From contig JANPZY010000004.1 of assembly GCA_024707325.1 (NCBI GenBank), forward strand, positions 682,001 through 746,000: DNA of 64,000 nucleotides, given 5' to 3'. The notes beneath the pieces are model-generated. The model had not been told where the DNA came from. It saw nothing but the letters and a program-made list of their open reading frames with translations, and did not search any database. Source of the DNA: Opitutus sp. Lineage in GTDB: Bacteria > Verrucomicrobiota > Verrucomicrobiia > Opitutales > Opitutaceae. Of this stretch, positions 9,700 to 19,973 are shown piece after piece. Position numbers and translations under genes: made by a program. Position 1 is the first letter of the stretch. Each line of letters opens with the position of its first letter.

Positions 9700-10331
9700 G
9701 ACTTCGCGCGGCGCTCGCTCTGCTCCTTCTGCCCGTCGTAAGCGGCGCCGCGCCGCTCACGCGCGATCTGGGCGAAGGTCTTGCCTACATCCGTGTGCGC
9801 GAGCTGCCCGCCGATCTGCCGGATGAGACGCAATCGGACGCCGTCCTGGATCTGCGCTTTGCCAAAACCGATCCGGCGATCGGCGCGGCGCTCGCGGGCT
9901 GGCTGCAATTTCGCTCCGCCGCTGACGCTCCGTTGATCATCCTGATCAACCGGGAAACTCAGCCCGCGATTCGCCAGACGCTCGCGAACACGTTGCCGCT
10001 CGCCGGCACGTTGCTGATCGGCCCCGGCGGTGTGCAACCGGAGCCCGACCTCCAGCTGGACAACGATGCTGATCTCGAGCGCCAGGCCTACGCCGCGCTC
10101 GAAGCCGACACGCCCGTCGAGACACTCATTCGCGAAAACACCACGAAGCCGCGCTACGACGAAGCGTCATTTTCCGGCACACGTCGCGAACTCGCGGAAC
10201 TCGATCCGGGTGAGGAAAACCTTTCCGACAATCCTCCAGCCGAGCGCCCGCTGATCGATTACGCGCTCCAACGCGCGGTCCACGTGCATCGCGCCTTCCG
10301 CGCCCTCCAGCCGGCCCAGACCGAACGGTAA
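9696..10331 (+). CDS. exported protein of unknown function
   Basis: A 211-residue protein with a signal peptide (MRLRAALALLLLPVVSGAAP) and no transmembrane segment afterwards, so probably periplasmic. The middle has VLDLRFAKTDPAIGAALAGW and PLIILINRETQPAIRQTL, an alternating pattern reminiscent of a small alpha/beta domain; the tail is charged. I do not recognise a family. Its ATG overlaps the purD stop (ATGA), so it is likely co-transcribed with purD; nothing in the sequence links it to purine synthesis. Confidence 0.65.
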   Translation: MRLRAALALLLLPVVSGAAPLTRDLGEGLAYIRVRELPADLPDETQSDAVLDLRFAKTDPAIGAALAGWLQFRSAADAPLIILINRETQPAIRQTLANTLPLAGTLLIGPGGVQPEPDLQLDNDADLERQAYAALEADTPVETLIRENTTKPRYDEASFSGTRRELAELDPGEENLSDNPPAERPLIDYALQRAVHVHRAFRALQPAQTER

Positions 10332-10396
10332 ATTCACGCAGCCAACCGCCTGCATTGCAAAGGCTGCGGAATAGTGTTCCTTCCCCACCATTTATC

Positions 10397-10882
10397 ATGG
10401 GCGCAACCATCCTGATTGTCTGCACGGCGAACATCTGCCGCAGCCCGATGGCCGAGGGACTTCTCCGCCACGCGCTTGCGGGACAGCCCGAGCCCTTGCG
10501 CTCACTTGATGTCGTCTCTGCCGGCGTCGCCGCCCGCGGAGGCGAACGCGTTTCGGAAAACTCCGTCGTGGCGCTCAAAAAGGTCGGTATCGACGTCGCC
10601 CACCATGTCAGCCGCCCACTTACGCAGCAGATGCTCGACGAAGCGTTGATCGTGCTCTGCATGACCGAGTCGCACCGCGCGATGATTCGGCACCAGGCCA
10701 ATCCCGTGCCGAAACATCTGTATCTCTTCCGCGAGTTCATGCCGCAACGGGGCAACAAGGAGATCCCCGATCCCTACGGCGGCCCGCTCCGCGCCTACGA
10801 AGCCTCGCGCGACGAGATGGTGGAGGCGATCCCGACGCTGATCGAAAAACTTAAGACGCTCGTCGCCGAGCGCGGCGCCTAG
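10397..10882 (+). CDS. low-molecular-weight protein tyrosine phosphatase
   Basis: A 161-residue member of the LMW-PTP / arsenate reductase-like fold. The P-loop CTANICRS (Cys9 nucleophile, Arg14) opens the protein and the general acid is Asp125 in IPDPYGG. In bacteria such enzymes often reverse tyrosine kinase action in polysaccharide export or act on other phosphotyrosines; no kinase gene is adjacent, so the substrate is open. The spacing CX5R and DP motif favour phosphatase over arsenate reductase. ATG at 10397 places the P-loop in its usual place; an in-frame start at 10355 is unlikely. Confidence 0.87.
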   Translation: MGATILIVCTANICRSPMAEGLLRHALAGQPEPLRSLDVVSAGVAARGGERVSENSVVALKKVGIDVAHHVSRPLTQQMLDEALIVLCMTESHRAMIRHQANPVPKHLYLFREFMPQRGNKEIPDPYGGPLRAYEASRDEMVEAIPTLIEKLKTLVAERGA

Positions 10883-10968
10883 TTTTCGGTTTCCGCCGCG
10901 GCGATTTCGGTTTTGGCTGACCGTCCATTTTCGTCCGGTCGGCTTCTCGACTCTTCCCTCATCTACCC

Positions 10969-12237
10969 ATGCTCCTCAACGCCTCGTCCCTCGCCTCCCT
11001 CGATCCCGAGATCCACTCGGCCATCTCCGCCGAGCTCAACCGGCAGCAGAGCCACATCGAGCTGATCGCTTCGGAAAACTTCACCTACCCGGCCGTCATG
11101 GAGGCACAGGGCAGCGTGCTCACCAACAAATACGCGGAGGGCTACCCCGCGAAGCGTTGGTATGGCGGTTGTGAATACGTCGACAAGGTCGAGACGCTCG
11201 CCATCGAGCGCGCGAAGAAGCTCTTCGGCGCCGAGCATGCCAACGTGCAGCCGCACTCCGGCTCGCAGGCCAATTTCGCCGTTTATACCTCCGTGCTGCA
11301 GCCCGGCGACAAGGTTCTCGGTATGAACCTCAGCCACGGCGGTCACCTCACGCACGGCAACCCGGCCAATTTCTCCGGCAAACTCTACCAGTTCTGCCAA
11401 TACGGCGTTCGCGAAGACAACGGTCTCATTGACTACGACGAACTCGCCGCCACCGCGCAGCGCGAGAAGCCCAAGATGATCACGGTCGGCGCGAGCGCCT
11501 ATTCGCGCGTGATCGATTTCGCGCGTATGGGTGAGATCGCCCGCTCGGTCGGCGCGCTTCTCTTCGCTGACATCGCGCACATCGCCGGCCTCGTGGCCGC
11601 GGGCATTCATCCGTCGCCTGTGCCGCACGCGGATTTTGTCACTACCACGACGCACAAAACGCTGCGCGGTCCGCGCGGTGGCCTCATTCTCTGCAAGGCC
11701 CAGCACGCGAAAGCGATCGACTCCGCGATGTTCCCGGGCGGCCAGGGCGGCCCGCTCATGCACATCATCGCGGCCAAGGCCGTGTGCTTCAACGAGTGCC
11801 TGAAGCCCGAGTTCAAGACCTACTCGGAGCAGATCGTGAAAAACAGCCGCGCCCTCGCCGACGCGTTTCTCCAGCGCGGCTACAAGATCGTGTCCGGCGG
11901 CACCGACAATCATCTCTTCCTCATCGATCTCCGCACCAAGTTCCGGGAGCTCACCGCCAAGATCGCGCAGGAGACGCTCGATCGCGCTCACATCACCTGC
12001 AACAAGAACACGGTTCCGTTTGAGACGCGTTCGCCGTTCCAGGCCTCGGGCATCCGCCTCGGCACGCCGGCCGTGACAACCCGCGGCATGGTGGAGTCCG
12101 ACATGGCCGAGATCGCGTCCTGCATCGACGACGTCCTGAGCGCCACCGGCACCGAGCGCGAGGCTGCCGTTCTCGACGCCACGAAGCAGCGCGTGATCAA
12201 GCTCACGAGCCGCTTCCCGCTTCCCTACAAAGCCTAA
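10969..12237 (+). CDS. glyA: serine hydroxymethyltransferase
   Basis: Interconverts serine and glycine with tetrahydrofolate, the main source of one-carbon units. The 422-residue protein is full length. Visible motifs are [56 protein letters not shown] and [14 protein letters not shown], with Lys230 binding PLP. It stands alone, with 86 bases upstream and a strong terminator downstream. No glycine riboswitch is visible in the short leader. Confidence 0.97.
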   Translation: MLLNASSLASLDPEIHSAISAELNRQQSHIELIASENFTYPAVMEAQGSVLTNKYAEGYPAKRWYGGCEYVDKVETLAIERAKKLFGAEHANVQPHSGSQANFAVYTSVLQPGDKVLGMNLSHGGHLTHGNPANFSGKLYQFCQYGVREDNGLIDYDELAATAQREKPKMITVGASAYSRVIDFARMGEIARSVGALLFADIAHIAGLVAAGIHPSPVPHADFVTTTTHKTLRGPRGGLILCKAQHAKAIDSAMFPGGQGGPLMHIIAAKAVCFNECLKPEFKTYSEQIVKNSRALADAFLQRGYKIVSGGTDNHLFLIDLRTKFRELTAKIAQETLDRAHITCNKNTVPFETRSPFQASGIRLGTPAVTTRGMVESDMAEIASCIDDVLSATGTEREAAVLDATKQRVIKLTSRFPLPYKA

Positions 12238-12256
12238 AGCGTTCGCTTCGGTTATC

Positions 12257-12313
12257 AGCGGATCGCGACCAAGCCAGCCTCACTGAGGCGCGCTGGTTTC
12301 GATCCGCTTTTTT
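12257..12313 (+). terminator. rho-independent terminator after glyA
   Basis: A long interrupted stem (AGCGGATC pairing with GATCCGCT, plus ACCA/TGGT and CAGC/GCTG parts) is followed by six T. It starts 20 bases after the glyA stop. Confidence 0.85.
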
Positions 12314-12357
12314 GTGCCCGGGCCCGATCGAGCACGGCAACCACCACGCGCGAGCGT

Positions 12358-13889
12358 TTACGGCTGGGTTTTGAGCAACTTCTTCGGCACGCGCCGCACG
12401 GTCACGAACTTCGCGCGGAAAAGCTCCTCGAGCGTGTCGCGCACATTTTCCGGAATCTGAGACACCATCTCGTCGAGTTTCGGCAGCGGCTTGGATTTGT
12501 CTTCGACTTCTTCGACGACCTCCGCCGCCACGGGGCGAACTGCTTCACCGCGTCCTGCCGATTCTGCGAGAAACGCGTCCTCTTCTTCCTGGGTCGGCCA
12601 GACGTTGATATCTTCTGCCGTCGCAGTCTGCTCGGGCATGGTCGCCTGCGCGGATTTCGATTCGGATATACCCGCAACCACCACGACCGGCCGATCCGCG
12701 AGCGCGGCCATCAATCGCTCGTCGAGCCGGTCAATCAGGTCTTTTTTTTTTCGTCCGCCGAATCCGCCGCCGGAGCTTCGTCCGCGAGTGCAGCGAGTTC
12801 CTTGATCAACGAATCGATCGCACGCGAGCGGCTCGCTTCCACGGCCTTCAGCAGCGTGACTTCAAAATTAATCTTCTCGGCCAGACCGAGCTTCACCGCG
12901 CCCTCGCCTTCGCGCAGGCCGTCGAGCAAGCGCGTGATCTGCTCAGTCGTCATCGGCACGCCGCCGAGCAACTCGCTGCGGCCACCCTTCGCGATCGCAT
13001 CGAGCAGTGCGTTGCGGACGTGCGCCTGCAAGTCGCTGAGCAGACGCACCAGGTCGCGACCGTTCGTATCGCATTCGTCGACCAGCGCCACGATCTTCTG
13101 GTGATCGCCCGCCGCCAGCGCGCCCGCGAGCTCGGCGATCTTTTCGCCGGAAACGAGACCGTAAACATCGAGCACATCGGGCTCGGAAATTTCCCCGCCG
13201 CAGAACGAAATCATCTGGTCGAGGATCGACTGCGCGTCGCGCATCCCGCCATCGGCCATGCGCGCAATGCACGCGAGCGCCTCGGGCGACACTTTGATGT
13301 TCTCGGAATCGGCAATCTTCTGCAGCCGCTCGACGATGAGCGGCGGCGGAATCGGCTTCAGGTCGAAGCGCTGGCAGCGCGACACGATCGTGGGCAGCAC
13401 CTTCTGCGGATCGGTCGTTGCGAAAACGAACTTCACGTGCGGCGGCGGCTCCTCGAGTGTTTTCAGCAGCGCGTTAAACGCCGCCGTCGAGAGCATGTGC
13501 ACCTCGTCGATGATGTAGACTTTGTATTTCCCCTGCGCCGGCGCGTATTGGACCGTATCACGCAGGTCGCGCACTTGCTCGACGCCGTTGTTCGAGGCGC
13601 CGTCGATCTCGATCACGTCGAGGTGCGAGCCTTCCGCGATCGCCTTGCAGGCGGGATCCTCCGGATCGAAATCAGCCTTCGGGCCGCCGGTGCAATTGAG
13701 TGCCTTGGCGAAAATACGTGCGGTCGAGGTTTTACCGGTGCCACGCGGGCCCACGAACAGGTAGGCGTGCGCGATGCGCTGACGCGCGATGGCGTTCTTC
13801 AGCGTGCGCACCACGTGGTCCTGTCCCACAACGTCGTCAAACGTCTGCGGGCGCCACTTGCGCGCGATGACTTGGTAACCGGTCGACAC
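12358..13889 (-). CDS. dnaX: DNA polymerase III tau/gamma subunits, with frameshift/slippage site
   Basis: Clamp-loader ATPase subunit of the replicative polymerase. From a GTG start it has [17 protein letters not shown], Walker A GPRGTGKT (47-54), DEVHMLS and [11 protein letters not shown]. The usual zinc-binding insert keeps only two of its cysteines (LNC...DPAC). Domains I-III are complete by about residue 365. The zero frame ends at 12735 just after an A10 run (ADEKKKT), giving a gamma-like form of 384 residues. Shifting by -1, or adding one A, continues for about 125 residues rich in Glu and Pro to the stop at 12358, giving a tau-like form. This layout matches programmed frameshifting or transcriptional slippage in other dnaX genes; a homopolymer error is the alternative. 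Confidence 0.9.
12742..12751 (-). promoter_or_regulatory. A10 slippage site in dnaX
   Basis: Ten consecutive A on the coding strand, in the frame GAA-AAA-AAA-AAG, directly before ACC and TGA. The next codons in the -1 frame stay open for about 125 codons. Thermus dnaX uses transcriptional slippage on a comparable A run. No clear upstream Shine-Dalgarno stimulator or downstream stem was seen. Confidence 0.55.
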
Positions 13890-13948
13890 TGCGTCCTAGT
13901 GCAAAGCCACACGCGCGCGGTGCAACCGAATTTTCGAAAAACTCCGCC

Positions 13949-15984
13949 TCACTTCGGGCTCGACGCGAGCAGGCTCGCCCGCCCCGCCGCCAGCAGCGAA
14001 ATGATCGCGTCCGGATCGTAGACGCAACCGGCCCACGTGCCGCCGCCAGCCGCCTGCAATGCCGCCCAAAGCCGCGTGTCGTCGGGCAGCTTCTCATGCG
14101 GCGCGAGATCCGTGCGCGGAGCACGTTGCGCCAGGACGACGGCCCCTTCCTCGGGAGAAAGCCGCAGTTCGGACGTGCCAATGAAATCCACCGTTCCGAC
14201 GAGTCGGTTTCGATCGAGCTCGATCCGAATCCAATCGCCGTCTTCGAGTTTTCCGATGGGACCGCCCGCCAGCGCTTCGGGCCCGATGTGTCCAATGCAC
14301 GCGCCAGTCGAAACACCCGAAAAACGAGCGTCCGTCAGCAGCGCCACGTCGCGCCCAAATGGCAGGTGCTTCAATGCGCCGGTGACTTGATACGTTTCTT
14401 CCATTCCCGTGCCGAGCGGCCCGATGCCCGCGAGCACCATGACGTCGCCCGCTTTGATCTGGCCGGCTTTGAGCGCGGCCATCGCGGCGTGCTCGGAAAC
14501 GAAACGCGCGCCGGTCCTTCCTTGCGATAAACGCCGTCGGGACCAACCACCGAGGAATCGATCGAGGTTGCCTTCACCACCGAGCCTTCGGGCGCGAGAT
14601 TTCCGCGCGGGAAGATCAGCGTGCTCGTGAGCCCCCGCGCCTTCGCCTTCTCGGGCGGAAGAATGACCTCCTCGGGGTCGACGCCATCCAGCGCGGTCAG
14701 CAACGCCCGGAAACGCGTGCGGCGCTCCGAGGTTTCCCACTCGTCGAGATTTTCGCCCAGCGTGCGGCCGGTGACCGTGCGCACGGTTGTATCCAAAAGT
14801 CCGAGACGCCGCAGATGCAGCATCACCTCGGGCACGCCACCCGCGAGAAACACCCGCACGGTCGGATGATGCACGGGCCCGTTGGGCAGCACGCTCACGA
14901 GTCGAGGCACGCGTTGGTTCACGTCGATCCAGTCTTCGACTTTCGGTCGCGCCACGCCGACCGCGTGCGCGATCGCGGGGATGTGAAGCAGCAAGTTGGT
15001 CGAGCCGCCAAACGCCGCGTGCACGACCATCGCATTGCGCAGACTCGCCGGCGTGACGATGTCGCGTGTGGCAATGCCGCCGCGCGCGAGCGCGTGCAGC
15101 GCTTGTGCGGAACGCCGCGCGAGATCGAGCCAGACGGGTTGCCCCGACGGCGCGAGCGCCGAGTGCGGCAGCGAAAGTCCCAGCGCTTCGCCGACCACCT
15201 GCGCGGTCGCCGCCGTGCCGAGAAACTGACACCCACCGCCAGGCGTCGCGCACGCGCGACAGCCGAGATCCGCGGCTTCCTCGAGCGAAATCAACCCGCG
15301 CGAGAAGCGCACGCCCAGCGTCTGCACCGCACCCGCATCTTCGCCGCGCGTCGGCGGTAGCGTGACACCGCCGGGGACCACAACACCGGGCAAATCTCGG
15401 AGGCCGGCAACGGCCATCAGCATCGCGGGAAGTCCTTTGTCGCAGGTCGCGATCCCGAGCACGCCGGCGCGTTGCGGCAGCGAGCGTGCGAGGCGGCGAA
15501 ACACCATCGCCGCGTCGTTTCGATACGGGAGGCTGTCGAACATCCCGGTCGTGCCCTGCGTGCGTCCGTCACACGGATCGGAACAGAAACCCGCAAACGG
15601 AATTGTTTTCAGGCGACGAAACTCTTCCGCCGCAGCTTGCACGAGCAGCCCGATTTCCCAGTGACCGGTGTGATAGCCGAGCGCGATCGGACGTCCATCT
15701 GGCGCACGCAAACCGCCTTGCGTGCTGAGAATCAGGTATTGTTCGCGTCCGAGTTCGGCCGGATTCCACCCCATGCCCGCATTTTGGCTGAGGCCGAAAA
15801 GGTCACCGCTCGGCCGCTCGCGCAGCATCGATTCCGTGAGCGGCAGCGCGCCCGCGGCACCAGGCGCGTGCGTGCGCACTTCATAGATGTTGCCGATCTC
15901 GAGTCCGGTCGGAGCTTCGTGCGCGGTTTTCACGCATTGCGGCTTCGCTCCGGAACTCGGAGCCACGGGTTCGCCATTCGCCAT
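13949..15984 (-). CDS. yjhG: D-xylonate dehydratase, YjhG/YagF type (frameshifted near 14502)
   Basis: An IlvD/Edd-family Fe-S dehydratase converting D-xylonate to 2-keto-3-deoxy-xylonate. It follows the E. coli YjhG/YagF pattern closely: [51 protein letters not shown] and [14 protein letters not shown] carry the cluster cysteines; [20 protein letters not shown] and [13 protein letters not shown] follow. The end ([44 protein letters not shown]) is in another frame; restoring a fourth T in the run at 14502-14504 gives [11 protein letters not shown] and an intact protein of about 678 residues. It lies downstream of the MFS gene and opposite two further pathway genes. Confidence 0.87.
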
Positions 15985-15999
15985 AAACGTGTCGATCGC

Positions 16000-17311
16000 T
16001 TAGTCCTTCACCTGCTCCTCGATCGGCGTGACCGGATCGATCAGCAACCAGAACACCGCGCCCAGCGCATACACCGCGGCGGTGACATAGAATACGAGCG
16101 TCCAGTTGTTCGTCGCCTGGACGATGTAGCCGATCACGATCGGCGAAATAAATCCGCCGAAGTTGCCCATCATGTTCATCGCGCCTCCGAGCGTGCCGAC
16201 AAAACGTCCGCCGGTGTCCATGCAGGTGGTCCACGCGCCGGGCACGGTCAGGTCGTTGCAGAAGCTCACGAGCGCGATCGCCGCCACGGCCAGGTAGGGA
16301 TTGCTCAGGTTCGTCGAAACAATCAGCAACACACCCGCAGCGAGCAGCGCCGCAGCCGAGAATCCGCTTCGGGCCCAGCGCGCGCCGAACATGCGCACCA
16401 GTCGCGGAGAAACCCACCCTGCGACCAGCGCACCGAAACCACCCAGCAGAAGCGGAGTGCCGGCAAGCAGCGCGCTTTGCTTGATGTCGAGGCCGCGCTC
16501 TTTCAGCAGATAGGTCGGAAACCACGTGACGAAGAAATACCACGCATAGCTGAGCGCCGCATATTGGCCGCAAAGGCACCACACTGTGCGCGAGCGAAAC
16601 AACTTCCGCCACGGCACTGGACCGTGCCCCGTGGTGTGCGCGGCCTCCTCCTCCGTCGGAAGCAGCGCGGCCTCCGCTGCGTTCACCGAGGGGTGCTCGC
16701 GGGGATTGTCGCGATACCAGCGATAGAAAATCACCGCCCACACGATGCCCACGCCGCCGAAAATCATGAAAGCCGTGCGCCAAGTAACAAACTGCAGGCA
16801 CGCGAACACCAGCATCGGGGTCGCGGCACCACCCCATCGCGCGCTCATCCAGAGGATGCCTTGCACGCGCGCGCGTTCGTCCTTCGGCAACCAGCGACCG
16901 AAGGCTTTGGTCAGATTCGGAAAACATCCCGCTTCGCCCGCGCCGAACAGAAAGCGCGTCACCACCATCGATCCCCAGCTCCACGCCCAACCGGTCGCCG
17001 CGGTGAAGAACGACCACCACACCACGATGCGCAGGAGGATTTTTTCGCGGCCCGAACCGATCGCCGAGATAACCACCGGGAATCTCGAACAGCGCATACG
17101 CGAGCGTGAAGGCCGAAAACACCCAGCCCATTTGCTGCGGCGAAAGCGACAGGTCCTCCGAGATGTAGGGCGCAGCCTGCGAGATCGCGACGCGATCGAT
17201 GTATTGGATGATGGCGAGCGTCACCGCGAACACGATCACCCAGAGACGGGCACGTGTAGGACGGATCGACTCAGCCGGGAAAGGGGCACCGGGTGTGTCG
17301 GGGCGGGGCAT
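16000..17311 (-). CDS. MFS sugar-acid transporter, ACS family (frameshifted near 17040-17045)
   Basis: A 12-helix inner-membrane transporter of the anion:cation symporter group, which includes hexuronate, glucarate and galactonate carriers. Helix 1 starts ARLWVIVFAVTLAIIQYIDRVA; the DRFGPRK loop, the WGSMVVTRFLFGAGEAGCFP stretch and WFPTYLLKERG are typical. The frame breaks after GDRFGPRK where A6 stands for A5; the rest (ILLRIVVWWSFFTAATGW) continues normally, about 437 residues in all. It sits 15 bases upstream of the xylonate dehydratase start, so uptake of xylonate or a similar aldonic acid is the likely role; this is inference from position. Confidence 0.82.
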
Positions 17312-17450
17312 CGTGGGAGCCTGCGGGCTGAAAACGAATCGCGTCAACACCTCAGCTCCACTGTTCTAATGTTGACATGGATTTCCGTCAAAAAACGTCG
17401 CGCTGCGACGCGCGCCCTCGGAAAAACACTCCCACCGTTCCCCTTCCCCC

Positions 17451-18308
<858 letters not shown>

Positions 18309-18357
18309 GCGCACACCGTGCTCAATCCCGCCCGCTGAATCCGCCGCATTTTCGATC

Positions 18358-19953
18358 ATGGAACTTCTTGGACAAAACTTCATCGGCAACGCCCGCAGCA
18401 ACGGCTCCGGCGAGACGTTCACGATCGCGAGTCCGCTCGACCAGCGTCCGCTGCCCGGCGCGTTTCACGTCGCATCGAAGGCCGACGTCGACGCCGCGCT
18501 CCGCGCCGCGCACGAGGCGTTCGCGATGTTCTCGCGCACCACAGGTGAACAACGCGCCACGTTGCTCGAACGCATCGCCGACGAGATCCTCGCCCTCGGC
18601 GATGCACTGCTCGAGCGCGCGCATCTCGAAACGTCCTTGCCGCTTCCCCGCCTCACCGGCGAACGCGCGCGCACGACGAACCAGCTGAAACTCTTCGCCT
18701 CGCTCGTGCGCGAGGGTTCGTGGGTCGATGCCCGCATCGATCCCGCACAGCCCGATCGCCAGCCGCTCCCGCGGGTCGATCTTCGCCGTATGCTCGTGCC
18801 GCTCGGGCCGGTCGCGGTGTTTGGCGCGAGCAATTTCCCGTTCGCCTTTTCCGTCGCTGGTGGCGACACGGCATCCGCTCTCGCAACCGGAAATCCCGTG
18901 GTCGTGAAAGCGCACGAACGTCATCCTGGCACGTCCGAACTCGTCGCCGGAGCGATCCAGCGCGCCATCGCCGGAGCGGGATTGCCGCCGGGTATTTTCT
19001 CGATGGTGCACGGCCGCGCCGAGACCGGGCTCGAAATCGTCAAACATCCGCTCACCCGCGCCGTTGGTTTCACCGGCTCGCGCACCGCCGGCCGCGCGTT
19101 GTTCGACGCCGCCGCGGCGCGTCCGACGCCGATTCCGGTGTTCGCGGAGATGAGCAGTCTCAATCCGATCTTTCTCCTCCCCGGCGCGCTCCGCGAGCGT
19201 GGCGCCGCCATCGCGGAAGGCCTGAAAAACTCCGTCACCAACGGCGCCGGCCAGTTCTGCACCAAGCCCGGACTCGTCTTCGCCGTCGAGGGGCCGGAGC
19301 TCACAGCGTTTCTCGAAACGTTCTCCAAACTTTTCTCGGCCGTGCAGCCCATCTCGATGCTGCACCAGGGCATCTGCGCCACTTACCAGCGTGGACTCGA
19401 CGCACTCGCTAAGCGCACCGACCTGCAACCGCTCGCGCGCTCCGCCGGAACGGCCGATCCCGCGCGGTCCGAAGGTCTGCCGGTCGCGTATCGCATCGAC
19501 GCGAAACGTTTCCTCGCCGATCCGCATCTGCAGGAGGAGCTGTTTGGTCCGTTCACGCTCTTCATCGTCGCCGAATCGACCGACGATCTTGTCGAGCTCG
19601 CCGGAAATCTGGAGGGACAGCTCACCGCATCCGTTCACGGCACGCCGGCGGAACTCTCCATCGCCGGACCGCTCGTCGCGCGCATGCAGGCGCTCGCCGG
19701 CCGACTCATCGTCAACGGATTCCCCACCGGCGTCGAAGTCGGCCACGCGATGAATCACGGCGGTCCCTACCCGGCGACGACGGACGTGCGTTTCACGTCC
19801 GTCGGGACCGCGTCGCTGCAACGCTTCGTGCGTCCGGTGTGCTACCAGGATTTTCCCGCGGAACTCCTGCCCGACGCGCTGCGCAACGAAAACGCGCTCG
19901 GCATCTGGCGGCTGATCGACGGACAACTCACACGCGATCCCGTCAAAGCCTGA
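18358..19953 (+). CDS. alpha-ketoglutaric semialdehyde dehydrogenase
   Basis: An NAD(P)-dependent aldehyde dehydrogenase of 531 residues in the 2,5-dioxovalerate dehydrogenase group, oxidising alpha-ketoglutaric semialdehyde to 2-oxoglutarate. It begins GQNFIGNARSNGSGETF, with cofactor region GASNFPFAFSVAGGD, VGFTGSRTAGRAL, the general base Glu264 (FAEMSSLNP) and nucleophile Cys301 (NGAGQFCTKPG). ATG at 18358 gives the family N terminus; the in-frame upstream start at 18292 overlaps the previous gene. It is the last step of the Weimberg route and feeds the TCA cycle. It converges with a serine hydrolase 20 bases away. Confidence 0.87.
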   Translation: MELLGQNFIGNARSNGSGETFTIASPLDQRPLPGAFHVASKADVDAALRAAHEAFAMFSRTTGEQRATLLERIADEILALGDALLERAHLETSLPLPRLTGERARTTNQLKLFASLVREGSWVDARIDPAQPDRQPLPRVDLRRMLVPLGPVAVFGASNFPFAFSVAGGDTASALATGNPVVVKAHERHPGTSELVAGAIQRAIAGAGLPPGIFSMVHGRAETGLEIVKHPLTRAVGFTGSRTAGRALFDAAAARPTPIPVFAEMSSLNPIFLLPGALRERGAAIAEGLKNSVTNGAGQFCTKPGLVFAVEGPELTAFLETFSKLFSAVQPISMLHQGICATYQRGLDALAKRTDLQPLARSAGTADPARSEGLPVAYRIDAKRFLADPHLQEELFGPFTLFIVAESTDDLVELAGNLEGQLTASVHGTPAELSIAGPLVARMQALAGRLIVNGFPTGVEVGHAMNHGGPYPATTDVRFTSVGTASLQRFVRPVCYQDFPAELLPDALRNENALGIWRLIDGQLTRDPVKA

Positions 19954-19973
19954 GCGGCGTTCTTCGCGCCGCG

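Noticed and set aside
8409-10331. PurD fused to the exported protein that follows
   Set aside because: The fused frame arises only because an indel shifts PurD past its own stop. The conserved PurD end and an overlapping ATG with a signal peptide are both visible in the proper frames.
10883-10968. Glycine riboswitch upstream of glyA
   Set aside because: The gap is only 86 bases and shows no tandem aptamer-like pattern.
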